A DNA stretch of 64,000 nt from Maribacter_C sp947494565 (GTDB taxonomy: Bacteria > Bacteroidota > Bacteroidia > Flavobacteriales > Flavobacteriaceae). The position numbers and the translations under genes are program-made. Under the pieces are notes generated by a model. That model saw only the letters and a list, made by a program, of their open reading frames with translations, was not told where the DNA came from and searched no databases. Where the stretch lies: contig NZ_JBLFEP010000003.1 in NCBI RefSeq assembly GCF_047345415.1, positions 868,001-932,000 on the forward strand. Reading direction: 5' to 3'. Positions 35,489 to 45,024 of this stretch are shown piece by piece (the first letter of the stretch is position 1; each line of letters begins with the position of its first letter).

Positions 35489-36322
35489 TTACCCTCCAAC
35501 CACATTGGTAAGGGTACCGATATGCGCTATGGTAATCCGAGTGGTATCGCCCACCTGCAAGGTAAACTCGTCAGGAGGAATGATGCCCGTTCCTGTCATT
35601 AGAAAACACCCCTGCGGAAAATTACACTCCCTAAACAGATAGGCGACCAAATCTTTGTGTTTGCGTTTCATGGTATTGATGGACACCGCACTGGAAAAAA
35701 CCTCTTGACCATCACGCACAATCTCCAAGGAAATCATGGTATTCTTATCGATGGGTCCTTCAGGTACATAAATGCACGGGCCCAAAGCGGCGCACCCCTC
35801 ATAGGTCTTGGCTTGCGGAAGGTATAGCGGGTTCTCTCCTTCTATGCTTCGGGAGCTCATATCATTACCAATGGTATAGCCTTCTATGGTACCCTCTGAA
35901 CTGATCAATAACGTCAATTCAGGTTCAGGAACATCCCATCCCGAATCTTTTCGTATGCGCACGGTACCCTTATGCGGAACAGTACGCTGGGCAGTAGCCT
36001 TAAAAAAGAGTTCAGGTCGGTCAGCATCATACACTCGGTCATAGAAGGTGCCACCTCCAGCCTTTTTCGATTCTTCCATCCGCGCTTCCTTACTGCGCAT
36101 ATAGGTCACGCCAGAAGCCCATATTTCTTGAGTCCCCATAGGGGTTTTCAAATCATCTAAGAGATTCTTATCCTCACTAAATGATAGGCCGTTGAGTTCC
36201 TCTAATAGGGCCTTGTGCAGATTGACCCGGTTTAGAAAAAGGTCCCAGTCATCCACTTTTTTTAAATGAAAGTGATTTTGATGTTCGATTACCGCGCCAG
36301 AAGCGGTTTTATAAATTTTCAT
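35489..36322 (-). CDS. Fumarylacetoacetate-hydrolase-family protein
   Basis: 277 aa. The FAH fold is visible from about residue 95: DRPELFFKATAQRTVPHKG, DVPEPELTLLISSEGTIEGY with metal-binding Glu residues, TIGNDMSSRSIEGENPLYLP and KTYEGCAALGPCIYVPEG. The final TGTGIIPPDEFTLQVGD is the standard C-terminal block. Members hydrate, decarboxylate or hydrolyse 2-oxo acids; the substrate is unknown, and 2-keto-3-deoxy sugar acid handling is an option because a sulfatase gene precedes it by 11 bases on the same strand. Confidence 0.88.
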   Translation of the reverse strand: MKIYKTASGAVIEHQNHFHLKKVDDWDLFLNRVNLHKALLEELNGLSFSEDKNLLDDLKTPMGTQEIWASGVTYMRSKEARMEESKKAGGGTFYDRVYDADRPELFFKATAQRTVPHKGTVRIRKDSGWDVPEPELTLLISSEGTIEGYTIGNDMSSRSIEGENPLYLPQAKTYEGCAALGPCIYVPEGPIDKNTMISLEIVRDGQEVFSSAVSINTMKRKHKDLVAYLFRECNFPQGCFLMTGTGIIPPDEFTLQVGDTTRITIAHIGTLTNVVGG

Positions 36323-36333
36323 GATTTTCCGTA

Positions 36334-37920
36334 TTATCGAAATTCTTTGGTCAACATATCCTGCATTACTTCTGACCCTTCATCCAAGTCATTATACCTT
36401 TTTCGCTCCTCAAGTAGCTGTCGCTTCATCTCTTCTATGATAGCGGTATAGCTTTTATCCGAAATAGCATTGTACAATTCTTTCGGGTCTTGCTGTAAGT
36501 CGAAAAACTCCCAGGCAGGTTCGGTGACTTCGGCGTTCGTTCCTTTTTTCCCCAAGGGTTGCCCATAAAAATAAGCTAGCTTGTAACGTTCATTGCGGAT
36601 GCCAAAATGTGCGGGCCGTTCAGGATGGTGCAACCAATACCGATAATAGAGTTGTTTACGCCAATCGACAGGGGTGCCGCTTTCCAAGTTTTGTCGAAAG
36701 CTTCTTCCTTGAATATAATCGGGTTGTTCAATTCCGGCATAGTCCGCCAGCAAGGCGGCGAAATCAATGTTCAAAATGATATCATCGATACGTTGTCCTC
36801 CTTTGATTTCCTTTGGGTAGCGTATGACGAAAGGCATGCGCAGCGATTCTTCGTAGATCATACGCTTGTCAAAAAAGCCGTGTTCGCCTAAAAAATAGCC
36901 TTGGTCGGCGGTATAGATCACAATTGTATTATCAGCGATACCCTCTTTCTTCAAATAATCAAGGAGCTTTCCGATATTATCGTCAATGGCCGCTCCGGAA
37001 CGCATAAAGTCCTTCACGAGTTTTTGATAGATTTTCTTTCGTTTTTGAATGGAGTCCAGTCCTTCCAAGGGGTAAGGTAACCCGGGATAGGTCGTCCACC
37101 AGTTCTCGGGATCTTTGGTCGCATTGTCCCAACGTTGTCCCAGTTTTTCAAGTTTTTGCCCGATAAAGGTGCGCCCAGTAGTTTCTGGATTAAAATCGAA
37201 TAGGGATTCCGGTTCGGGAATGCTTACATCGGTATACAGATCCTTGAAGCGTTCCGGGTAATCGAAAGGTTCGTGAGTGGCCTTGAAATTACAGAACATC
37301 AAAAAAGGTTCTTCCCGATTGCGCTCTTTTAGATGCGCAATGGTCAAATCGGCAATAACGTCGGTCGAAAAACCTTCATACTCCTTTCCCGCCGAAGCAT
37401 CGTACCCATCGGCCCAGTTTTCTTTGGTCTTTAAAATCGGATTCCAATAGCGACCTTGTCCCGGTAGCACATTAAAATAATCGAAACCCTCAGGTTCGCC
37501 GACCAAATGCCATTTGCCGATGATCGCAGTCTGATACCCATTTTTTGAAAACGTCTTAGCAATATTCGGATGTCCTTTTGGCAAAGGTTCACTTAAGGTA
37601 TACACTTGATTGACATGACTGTATTGCCCGGTGAGGATGCTTCCGCGACTGGGAGTACAAATACTGTTCGTACAAAAGGCATTATTCAAAACGGTACCTT
37701 CGGCGGCCAATCGCTCGATGTTCTTATTCTGCACATAGGGTGCCAGTACACCTCCGTATATTCCCCAAGCCTGAGAGGTATGGTCATCGGAAAGAATAAA
37801 AAGAATGTTAGGTCTTTCATTGCGCTCCGGCATCTGCTGCGCGAATGCGTTCGTCGCGATAATTAGGCATATACCACATAGTATCAGTTGTACGGACCTG
37901 AGTGCTTTCCTTTTCATCAT
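36334..37920 (-). CDS. Exported type I sulfatase
   Basis: 528 aa. The signal peptide spans roughly residues 1-27 (ends NAFAQ). The metal site NILFILSDDHTSQ contains Asp45/Asp46. The active-site motif CTPSRGSILTGQ has Cys88, the residue turned into formylglycine by a maturase, and Arg92. IIGKWHLVGEPEGFD, VIYTADQGYFLGEHGFFDKR and GRSFRQNLES follow the S1 sulfatase order. It desulfates a sulfated carbohydrate, as expected in a marine bacterium. It is the first gene of a two-gene unit with the FAH-family gene. Confidence 0.93.
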   Translation of the reverse strand: MMKRKALRSVQLILCGICLIIATNAFAQQMPERNERPNILFILSDDHTSQAWGIYGGVLAPYVQNKNIERLAAEGTVLNNAFCTNSICTPSRGSILTGQYSHVNQVYTLSEPLPKGHPNIAKTFSKNGYQTAIIGKWHLVGEPEGFDYFNVLPGQGRYWNPILKTKENWADGYDASAGKEYEGFSTDVIADLTIAHLKERNREEPFLMFCNFKATHEPFDYPERFKDLYTDVSIPEPESLFDFNPETTGRTFIGQKLEKLGQRWDNATKDPENWWTTYPGLPYPLEGLDSIQKRKKIYQKLVKDFMRSGAAIDDNIGKLLDYLKKEGIADNTIVIYTADQGYFLGEHGFFDKRMIYEESLRMPFVIRYPKEIKGGQRIDDIILNIDFAALLADYAGIEQPDYIQGRSFRQNLESGTPVDWRKQLYYRYWLHHPERPAHFGIRNERYKLAYFYGQPLGKKGTNAEVTEPAWEFFDLQQDPKELYNAISDKSYTAIIEEMKRQLLEERKRYNDLDEGSEVMQDMLTKEFR

Positions 37921-38078
37921 CGTGGTTTCTCAAAGCAAACAAGATACTAAAGAAATCCCGTAAAAGGCAATTGCGCATTTCCTAAAACGAAAAAATAAGC
38001 GCTTCGTCCAAATTTTACAATTTAATAGGATATTTCCGCGTTTTTGTGCCAATGTAAAACCCTAAACTTGATTTAAAT

Positions 38079-38786
38079 ATGGAAAATCACCCCGTATCTC
38101 AATCCCCAATGGTCAGTCAACTTCATGATGAAGCCAGAGTCACCTTCTACAAAAAGACTTACGCACACCTTGCGGGAGCCGTCCTTTTGTTCATATTGGT
38201 AGAAACCTTGTTTTTTCAAATAGACGCCATCGTAAATTTCGCGTTGTCCCTGACTGGTGGATTTAGTTGGTTATTGCTTTTGGGCGGATTTATGTTAGTC
38301 ACGAACTACGCCGAAAAAATGGCTATTGGCAGCAATAATACCAACATGCACTACGCAGGGTTGATACTCTACGTCGTTGCCGAGGCCTTTATTTTCATAC
38401 CCCTCATTTTTATCGCTATTATGATTGCCGAAGATGGCGCATTCGATATTCTAAATCAGGCCGCTATTTTGACCCTGTGTTTGTTCACTGGCCTTTCAGC
38501 TATTGTTTTCTTGACGAAAAAAGACTTTTCGTTCTTGAAATCGGCTTTGACCCTTGGTGGTTTTATCGCTATTGGCTTGATCGTAGCAGGCACCTTGTTC
38601 GGTTTTAATCTCGGTCTATGGTTCAGTGTCGGAATGGTGGTACTGGCCTCCGGTTCCATTCTTTACCAAACATCGAATATGATTCATAAATATCAGGAAA
38701 ATCAATACGTGGCGGCATCTTTAGGTTTGTTCGCTTCCTTAATGTTATTGTTTTGGTACATTTTGAGCATTCTGTCAAATGACTAA
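38079..38786 (+). CDS. Bax inhibitor-1/YccA-family membrane protein
   Basis: 235 aa, seven predicted helices after a soluble N-terminus of about 25 residues. Blocks include FYKKTYAHLAGAVLLFILVE and ILYQTSNMIHKYQENQYVAA, as in YccA and the TMBIM family. Proteins of this family leak calcium or protons or interact with FtsH; the role here is unknown. It is a single-gene unit with an intrinsic terminator right after it, and is divergent from the sulfatase gene. Confidence 0.9.
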   Translation: MENHPVSQSPMVSQLHDEARVTFYKKTYAHLAGAVLLFILVETLFFQIDAIVNFALSLTGGFSWLLLLGGFMLVTNYAEKMAIGSNNTNMHYAGLILYVVAEAFIFIPLIFIAIMIAEDGAFDILNQAAILTLCLFTGLSAIVFLTKKDFSFLKSALTLGGFIAIGLIVAGTLFGFNLGLWFSVGMVVLASGSILYQTSNMIHKYQENQYVAASLGLFASLMLLFWYILSILSND

Positions 38787-38807
38787 GCCGTAGTATCGCA
38801 TATAGTT

Positions 38808-38839
38808 AAAAAGCCCTGATACTGATCAGGGCTTTTTTG
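38808..38839 (+). terminator. Intrinsic terminator after the Bax inhibitor-like gene
   Basis: AAAGCCCTGAT pairs with ATCAGGGCTTT around the loop ACTG, followed by a T run. Very regular. Confidence 0.9.
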
Positions 38840-38880
38840 GTGATTGGATTTCGTATCTTGAAGTTTCAAAAACCATTTTT

Positions 38881-39315
38881 ATGAAAGTTCTATGTACTGC
38901 CTTATTCCTATTTCTAGTGTTCTCTTGTAGCACCACAAAACCCACCGTCAATGAAGACCTAGCGGCCATTCGATCCATTCTTGACCAACAGCAAAAGGCC
39001 TGGTCCGCAAATGATATCGAAGGTTTTATGGCCGGTTATTGGAAATCGGATGAACTGACCTATTTCAGTCGTGGCAAGATTACCAAGGGATGGAATACCA
39101 CCTTGACCAATTACAAACGCAACTATCCTACCGCAAAGGAAACCGGAAACTTACAATTTGAAATTGCCAACATTACGCAAATCAATCCTGATGCGTATTG
39201 GGTTATGGGAAGTTACTTCTTGACACGGGATGTCGGAGATGCCAATGGCACGTTCATGATTATCTTTAAACGTATCAACGGTGAATGGAAGATCATAGGT
39301 GATTCCTCTTGTTAA
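38881..39315 (+). CDS. SnoaL-like/DUF4440 lipoprotein
   Basis: 144 aa. The signal ends LFLFLVFSC, lipid-anchored at Cys16. The mature part is an NTF2-like cone fold: AIRSILDQQQKAWSANDIEG, GYWKSDELTYFSRG, AYWVMGSYFLTRD and GTFMIIFKRINGEWKI, the order expected of DUF4440. Function unknown; such domains often bind small molecules in the periplasm. A TATCTTGA box lies 19 bases before the ATG. It is convergent with the D-amino-acid dehydrogenase gene. Confidence 0.85.
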   Translation: MKVLCTALFLFLVFSCSTTKPTVNEDLAAIRSILDQQQKAWSANDIEGFMAGYWKSDELTYFSRGKITKGWNTTLTNYKRNYPTAKETGNLQFEIANITQINPDAYWVMGSYFLTRDVGDANGTFMIIFKRINGEWKIIGDSSC

Positions 39316-39358
39316 GAGAACTACTTTTAGATGAGATAAGGAAACCAAACGAGCTCCT

Positions 39359-40609
39359 TTAACTGAATCGACGTTCGGGATGAAAGGCTGAGACATCCAT
39401 CGATGTTTTTTTATCGGCGACAATCTCCGAAACCAATTTTCCCGTGGCCGGTCCTAGGCTCCAGCCCATCATGGCGTGGCCCGTAGCAAAAGTCAAATTC
39501 TTTATTTTTCGCGATTTTCCGATATAGGGCAATCCATCTGGTGTTACGGGCCGCATTCCGGCTTGTGCTTCTGCTTTTTCCTCCGCAGTAATCTCCAATT
39601 CGGGGTAGAATTTTTGGGCTCCGGCCGCAATAGCTTCAACACGTTCGCGCCGTATATGATCATTGATACCGGAAAACTCCATCGTACCGGCAAAGCGGGT
39701 AAACCCTTTCATAGGTGTGACCGCCATGCTCGATTCCATTAAAACGGCTGGCATCGTAATCCCTAGAGGGCGAGCCACATTGATGCGGTATCCTTTCCCT
39801 GCTTGTAGAGGCAAATCGATCTTCATTTGTTTTGACAACCTGCCACTCCAAGAACCGGCTGCCAAAATAATCTCATCAGCCCGATAATCACCTTTTGAAG
39901 TTGTAATGGTATCGATTGTGCCGCTTTTCAAGGCTAAATCAAGCACTTCTTCATTCGTACGGATATCGACTCCCACATCTTTCAAATGCTGAAGCATTTT
40001 GGGCATGATCTCGGTCGGAGTGGTATGTCCATCACATTCATAGTGAATAGCGCCCTGCGCATCTATTTTGATATTCGGTTCTATTTCGGACAATTGTGAC
40101 TTGTCGAGTTCACGGACTTCCAATCCTAAAAAACTCGCTTTTTGGGCCACTTCCATTTCATGATCATAGGTCTTTTGTGTCTTATAGAACATCAACAGGC
40201 CTTTTCGCTCTAGTTGAAAATCACCTAAATCTCCTGATGCCTTAATGCCCTCGAAGAGATCGCGACTTAATAAATTGATATCCTTTATAACTGGAATGGC
40301 TTTTTCGACCTTCGCATGGGTAGAAGACTTTTTAAAATACCAAGACCATTTCAAAAAGTCTAGGTCCATTCTGGGCTTCATATAAAAAGGACTTGCCGAA
40401 TTGAACATCCACTTGAGTCCCTGGGTGATTTTACCGGGCGATGCCATGGGAATGATATGACTTGGCGTCAGGTATCCCGCATTTACGAACGAAGCTCCTG
40501 AAGTGATATCCGATTTATCTATTACGGTAACCTGATGTCCGTCTTTTTGAAGGTAATAGGCTGCACTCAACCCTACAATACCCCCACCAATGATTACTAT
40601 GTTCTTCAA
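39359..40609 (-). CDS. FAD-dependent D-amino acid dehydrogenase (cis-4-hydroxy-D-proline oxidation)
   Basis: 416 aa DadA-type flavoenzyme. The N-terminal Rossmann motif is NIVIIGGGIVGLSAAYYLQK, then VIDKSDITSGASFVNAGYL; the C-terminal FAD block is GHAMMGWSLGPATGKLVSEI. QAGKGYRINV and AGMRPVTPDGLPYIGKS match DadA. In the hydroxyproline route it would oxidise cis-4-hydroxy-D-proline to 4-hydroxy-pyrroline-2-carboxylate with electrons going to a quinone. It has its own strong promoter at 40638-40667, separate from the upstream epimerase gene, so it may be transcribed more highly. Exact substrate inferred from the cluster. Confidence 0.88.
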   Translation of the reverse strand: MKNIVIIGGGIVGLSAAYYLQKDGHQVTVIDKSDITSGASFVNAGYLTPSHIIPMASPGKITQGLKWMFNSASPFYMKPRMDLDFLKWSWYFKKSSTHAKVEKAIPVIKDINLLSRDLFEGIKASGDLGDFQLERKGLLMFYKTQKTYDHEMEVAQKASFLGLEVRELDKSQLSEIEPNIKIDAQGAIHYECDGHTTPTEIMPKMLQHLKDVGVDIRTNEEVLDLALKSGTIDTITTSKGDYRADEIILAAGSWSGRLSKQMKIDLPLQAGKGYRINVARPLGITMPAVLMESSMAVTPMKGFTRFAGTMEFSGINDHIRRERVEAIAAGAQKFYPELEITAEEKAEAQAGMRPVTPDGLPYIGKSRKIKNLTFATGHAMMGWSLGPATGKLVSEIVADKKTSMDVSAFHPERRFS

Positions 40610-40637
40610 AATAATACTGTTTCAAAGCGAAGTCCGC

Positions 40638-40667
40638 CAAAGCTAACTCCTTCATTCTAGATACAAA
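40638..40667 (-). promoter_or_regulatory. Consensus promoter of the D-amino acid dehydrogenase gene
   Basis: Minus strand TTTG (40664-40667), 18-base spacer, TAGCTTTG (40638-40645), an exact match to the Bacteroidota promoter, 28 bases before the ATG at 40609. Confidence 0.7.
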
Positions 40668-40697
40668 ATACCACTTTATTACGACGGCCGCAATGTC

Positions 40698-41720
40698 TTA
40701 AATAACCTGAAACCCATGGGCGTAAGGATCATCATCATCAATGCTAATCGTATTGTGTCCATAAATTTTAGCCCAACCCTGAATACTTGGTACAATGGCC
40801 TGTAATTCACCCAAGCTGGTTTCTTCCTCTATTCTACCGATAAACTTCGAACCGATAAAGCTTTCATGTACGAACGCTTGCCCAACTTTTAATTTCCCTT
40901 TGGCATGCCATTGCGCCATACGCGCCGAGGTACCCGTTCCGCAGGGAGATCGGTCAATTGCCTTATCTCCATAAAAAACTGCATTTCGAGCCGTTGCTTC
41001 TTGAGAAATCGTATCTCCGGTCCATAACATATGGCTTACATCGCGAATAGTGTCATCTTCTGGGTGCACAAACCTATCCGGGTATTTTTTGTTGATCTTT
41101 TCTCGAATTTCTTGGCTATACTGTATCAGTTTACTGGCCGTAAAATTTTGGATTCCACTAAAATTTTGTTGAGGGTCGATGATGGCATAGTAATTACCCC
41201 CATAGGAAACATCGAACACCAGTTCACCTAGTTCGTCACAATCAATGGTCAAGTCCGCCGCCGCCAAATAGGCCTTTACGTTGGTCAATCGGACCCAATC
41301 GACCTTACCCTCGGTTTGTTGATATGCTATTTCCACCAAACCGGCAGGGGTTTCCATGCGAACTTTACCAGGAATCTTTGGGTGTATCAATCCCTCTTCT
41401 ATACCTATGGTAATAGCCCCGATGGTACCATGACCGCACATGGGCAAGCAACCACTGGTTTCTATAAAAAGGATTCCCAAGTCATTTTCAGGGTTCGCCG
41501 GTGGATAAAAGATACTACCGCTCATCATATCATGCCCCCTCGGTTCGAACATTAAACCCTTACGGATCCAATCATAGGCTTGGATGAAATGCTGTCGCTT
41601 TTCGCTCATGGATGTGCCCTTTAACTCAGGACCACCCTCTTTCACAACCCGAACGGGATTTCCGCAGGTATGTCCGTCAATACAAGTGAATATGCTACGT
41701 GCCATGCTGTGTTCGCTCAA
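40698..41720 (-). CDS. 4-hydroxyproline 2-epimerase
   Basis: 340 aa proline-racemase-superfamily enzyme that converts trans-4-hydroxy-L-proline to cis-4-hydroxy-D-proline. Both catalytic cysteines are present: Cys95 in PMCGHGTIG and Cys260 in DRSPCGTGTSARM. The Cys-Cys pair separates it from trans-3-hydroxyproline dehydratases, which have Thr in place of the second Cys. The start at 41720 overlaps the upstream gene by 26 bases; a second Met at 41705 (MARSIFTCIDG) is equally possible and nearer to family N-termini. It lies in the operon downstream of the DUF885 gene. Confidence 0.93.
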   Translation of the reverse strand: MSEHSMARSIFTCIDGHTCGNPVRVVKEGGPELKGTSMSEKRQHFIQAYDWIRKGLMFEPRGHDMMSGSIFYPPANPENDLGILFIETSGCLPMCGHGTIGAITIGIEEGLIHPKIPGKVRMETPAGLVEIAYQQTEGKVDWVRLTNVKAYLAAADLTIDCDELGELVFDVSYGGNYYAIIDPQQNFSGIQNFTASKLIQYSQEIREKINKKYPDRFVHPEDDTIRDVSHMLWTGDTISQEATARNAVFYGDKAIDRSPCGTGTSARMAQWHAKGKLKVGQAFVHESFIGSKFIGRIEEETSLGELQAIVPSIQGWAKIYGHNTISIDDDDPYAHGFQVI

Positions 41721-43428
41721 TGTAGTTTGTAATTCTGTTTTCCAATATGGATAGCGTTACCGTACCATGGCCCAAAATGACTTCGTGGAACTCACGAATA
41801 TCGAATCGATCTCCCAATTCGGTTTCCGCTTTTTTTCGAAGTTCCCTAATTTTTAATTCCCCCATTTTGTATGAAAGCGCCTGACCGGGCCAGGAGATAT
41901 AGCGATCTGTTTCCGTATTGATTTCGTGTAAGGCCAAGGCCGTATTAGACGACATGAAATCGACCACCTGTTGTCGTGTCCATCCTTTGGCATGAATTCC
42001 GGTATCAACAACCAAACGACAGGCACGCCACATTTCATAAGTCAACTTGCCAAAATGTTCGTAAGGTGTGGTGTACATGCCCATTTCTTCGGCCAAAAAT
42101 TCAGTGTATAAGCCCCATCCTTCGCCATAAGCGGATAGGTACATGTCTTTTCGAAATTGAGGGATGCTATCGCCCAACTCCTTGTTCAAAGCTCCTTGTA
42201 AATGATGTCCTGGTACCGCTTCATGAACCGTAAGTGATGGTAGGGTATACAAGGTGCGACTAGGCAGGTCATAGGTATTTACCCAGTAATAGCCAGGTTC
42301 TGTACTATTCTTATCCGTACCTACATAGCGCCCTCCCGTATATTTTGGGGCGATGGCATCAGGCACCGGTGCTACGCCATAGGGTTTTCGAGGAAGGGTC
42401 TTGAAGAACCGAGGCAACTGCTCATCGGCTCTTTTTGCCATATCACGAGCAATCATCAGTAATTGCTTAGGGGTCTTGGCATAAAACCGTTCATCGGTTC
42501 TCAGGAAGGTCAAGAAATCCTGAAAGCTACCTTTGAAATTCAATTCCGAAATGATCCGTTCCATCTGTGCCTTTATCCTAGCGACCTCTTTAAGGCCGAT
42601 TTGATGGATATCATCGGCCGTATAGTCCGTACTTGTGGTATAAAAATCTATTCGATTCTGGTAGTATTCCGCGCCTTTTGGAGTTTCCGATATACCCAAG
42701 GAAGTGCGGGTATTGGGCAGGTATTCTTCCTCAAAAAATCGCTTGATCTTCTTGAATTGCGGGACTACCTTGGTTTCAATAGCTGCTTTTGCTGCGCCAA
42801 GTATAGAATCACGCCGCTGTTGCCCCAAGCCCTCTGGAAGCTTTTTAAACGGCGAATAGAAATAACTGTCCCGGTAATCGGTTACGATATGGTCGTCATA
42901 CGTACTTTCATATCCCTTGAAAATTACCCGCGGTTGGGAAACTCCTTTTTCAAGACCTACCCTGATATTTCCCATTTGCTGATCGACAACCGCAGGAATG
43001 GCATTCAGCTTCTCCAAGTACCCTAGCACCTGCTCGTAATTGGTCAGTGTGCGTACACTGTAATTTAAGTTCAGATGGAAACCGGAGTCTGATAAAATGG
43101 GATTCAGGTACCGCTCAAAAGCGTAAAAGTCAATGATGTCTTGCAATTTAAATCGCAAGAGCTCATGTGAAATCCTATCGTTTTCAGAGAGTTTCGAGAC
43201 AGCTATAGCATTCAATTGCTCAAGTAGCTTTGATGCGAAGTCCGCCTCCTCTCGATACCGCTCCTCTGTATACAAACCTAAAGGGTGGGCATCTTCATCA
43301 TAACTTTCAAAATCCTCGAAGGAAGCGATGCTATCGGCCAAGGCGCTTTTTGGATTGTTAGTATTCTCTTCTACACATCCAACCCACAACAGAATGACCA
43401 CCAAAAAAAGGACACGAGCTAAACTCAT
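41695..43428 (-). CDS. DUF885 zinc peptidase-like lipoprotein
   Basis: 577 aa. The signal ends FLVVILLWVGC (Cys18), so it is a lipoprotein of the periplasm or surface. The zinc-peptidase motif is VHEAVPGHHLQ (His402, Glu403 and His408/409 region), with EFLAEEMGMY as the third-ligand helix and YISWPGQALSYKMGELKI near the end, as in DUF885. It could cleave short proline- or hydroxyproline-containing peptides, giving the operon its substrate; that is inferred from its place in the operon. It begins 12 bases after the dehydrogenase stop and overlaps the epimerase start. Confidence 0.88.
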   Translation of the reverse strand: MSLARVLFLVVILLWVGCVEENTNNPKSALADSIASFEDFESYDEDAHPLGLYTEERYREEADFASKLLEQLNAIAVSKLSENDRISHELLRFKLQDIIDFYAFERYLNPILSDSGFHLNLNYSVRTLTNYEQVLGYLEKLNAIPAVVDQQMGNIRVGLEKGVSQPRVIFKGYESTYDDHIVTDYRDSYFYSPFKKLPEGLGQQRRDSILGAAKAAIETKVVPQFKKIKRFFEEEYLPNTRTSLGISETPKGAEYYQNRIDFYTTSTDYTADDIHQIGLKEVARIKAQMERIISELNFKGSFQDFLTFLRTDERFYAKTPKQLLMIARDMAKRADEQLPRFFKTLPRKPYGVAPVPDAIAPKYTGGRYVGTDKNSTEPGYYWVNTYDLPSRTLYTLPSLTVHEAVPGHHLQGALNKELGDSIPQFRKDMYLSAYGEGWGLYTEFLAEEMGMYTTPYEHFGKLTYEMWRACRLVVDTGIHAKGWTRQQVVDFMSSNTALALHEINTETDRYISWPGQALSYKMGELKIRELRKKAETELGDRFDIREFHEVILGHGTVTLSILENRITNYIERTQHGT

Positions 43429-43440
43429 TGGCTACTCAAT

Positions 43441-45024
43441 TTAGATGGCCGCCTTGGTCGGCTCGTTGTTGATCGTTCTCAAAATTCCGAGGGGATTTGA
43501 ATTCTTCAATTCGTTCGGTAGTAATCCATCTGGCCAATCCTGATAACTAAATGGGCGTACCCAACGTTTGATCGATTGTGTACCTACCGCCGTAAAACGG
43601 CTATCGGTAGATGCCGGATAGGGTCCGCCATGCTGCATCGCCGGGCACACCTCTACCCCAGTGGGTACCCCATTAAAAATGATTCGGCCTACCCTATTTT
43701 GTAAAGCCGCAATGACCATGGGGTAGTTCATGATTTCATTCTGGTCGGAAATGACCGTACCGGTCAGTTGTCCTTCCAGATTGGCAATAACCTCTTCTAA
43801 CTCATCAGCATCGGCACATTGAACCACCATTGAAAACGGACCAAAGACCTCTTGGTGTAATCTTGAATTCCCTAAAAAAGTCTGGCCTTCAACAGTGACG
43901 ACCGTTTGTCGGGCATGGTTCACCGCAACCGCTTCACCATAATCGGCGGCAATCGTGAGACCGGACTGATCGATGGCATTTTGCTTGTTCTTTTCGTAAG
44001 CCCCAATGATATTCGGATGCAACATACATGATGGCTCCATGGTAACGATTTCGGCTGAGAGTGCCTGAATGAAATTGGTCAATGCCTCTCCTTTAATTCC
44101 CAACAAAAGACCGGGATTGGTACAAAACTGCCCTGAGGCCAAAGTGATGGATCCGGCATAGGTCTTCGCCAACTGGTCTTTACGATTCCCCAAGGCTTCT
44201 GGAAGTAGTACAACCGGATTGATACTGCCCATCTCGGCAAAAACGGGAATTGGCTCCTCTCGTTGGGCCGCCAAATCAAATAGGGCACGCCCGCCTATGA
44301 TACTTCCCGTAAAGCCGACCGCCTTGACCTGCGGATGTTGCACCAATTGTACACCAACTTCAATCCCACTACTATTGAGATTGGAGAATACCCCGTTGGG
44401 CATTCCTGTTTTTTCAGCAGCGCGAATTACCGCGGCAGCCACTAGTTCGCCCGTACCCGAATGCATCGGATGCGACTTAACGATAACCGGACAACCCGCC
44501 GCCAAAGCGGCAGCTGTGTCACCTCCGGCGGTAGAAAAAGCCAAAGGAAAATTACTCGCCCCGAAAACCACTACAGGTCCTAAGGGAACCATCATTTTGC
44601 GTAAATCGGGCTTGGGAACTGGTGCCCTATCGGGAATGGCAGTATCAATCGTGGCTTCTACCCAAGAACCCTCTTCGACCAAGGCGGCAAATGCACGCAG
44701 TTGCCCCATGGTTCTGCCTCGTTCCCCTTTTGCCCTACCCTCTGGTAAGCCCGATTCGGAACAATACATCTGAATCAAGGTATCATCCAAGGCTAAAATC
44801 TCGTCGGCAATAGCATTTAGAAAGGTCGCTTTTTCCTTACCGGATTTTTGATTATAAGTGATATACGCATCGGCAGCTAAAAACACCGCCTCGTTGATTT
44901 CCTCGGTACTCGCCTCAAAAAACTCGTGCTCGTTTTCAATATTCAATAACGGATTAAATGTTCTATAGGTCTTTGTTCCGCCGCCAGAGCGTCTATTTCC
45001 AATCTGATTTTTTCCTGTCATCAT
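43441..45024 (-). CDS. 2-oxoglutarate semialdehyde dehydrogenase (NADP-type)
   Basis: 527 aa from the ATG at 45024, which overlaps the stop of the DUF1272 gene as ATGA. A longer reading frame from 45204 would cover that gene and was rejected. Catalytic Cys301 is in ASGQFCTNPG and Glu264 in VFAEMGSINPV; the cofactor-binding region is PVVVFGASNFPLAFSTAGGD. VGFTGSIIGGRALFD is the glycine motif. It oxidises 2-oxoglutarate semialdehyde to 2-oxoglutarate, the last step of the pathway. ALDHs of this branch also serve aldaric or pentose routes, so assignment rests on the cluster. Confidence 0.92.
   Translation of the reverse strand: MMTGKNQIGNRRSGGGTKTYRTFNPLLNIENEHEFFEASTEEINEAVFLAADAYITYNQKSGKEKATFLNAIADEILALDDTLIQMYCSESGLPEGRAKGERGRTMGQLRAFAALVEEGSWVEATIDTAIPDRAPVPKPDLRKMMVPLGPVVVFGASNFPLAFSTAGGDTAAALAAGCPVIVKSHPMHSGTGELVAAAVIRAAEKTGMPNGVFSNLNSSGIEVGVQLVQHPQVKAVGFTGSIIGGRALFDLAAQREEPIPVFAEMGSINPVVLLPEALGNRKDQLAKTYAGSITLASGQFCTNPGLLLGIKGEALTNFIQALSAEIVTMEPSCMLHPNIIGAYEKNKQNAIDQSGLTIAADYGEAVAVNHARQTVVTVEGQTFLGNSRLHQEVFGPFSMVVQCADADELEEVIANLEGQLTGTVISDQNEIMNYPMVIAALQNRVGRIIFNGVPTGVEVCPAMQHGGPYPASTDSRFTAVGTQSIKRWVRPFSYQDWPDGLLPNELKNSNPLGILRTINNEPTKAAI

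Noticed and set aside
44219..44773. Plus-strand frame of 184 codons over the semialdehyde dehydrogenase gene
   Set aside because: It is antisense to a complete ALDH with catalytic Cys and Glu; the composition is low-complexity Ala/Pro/Thr.
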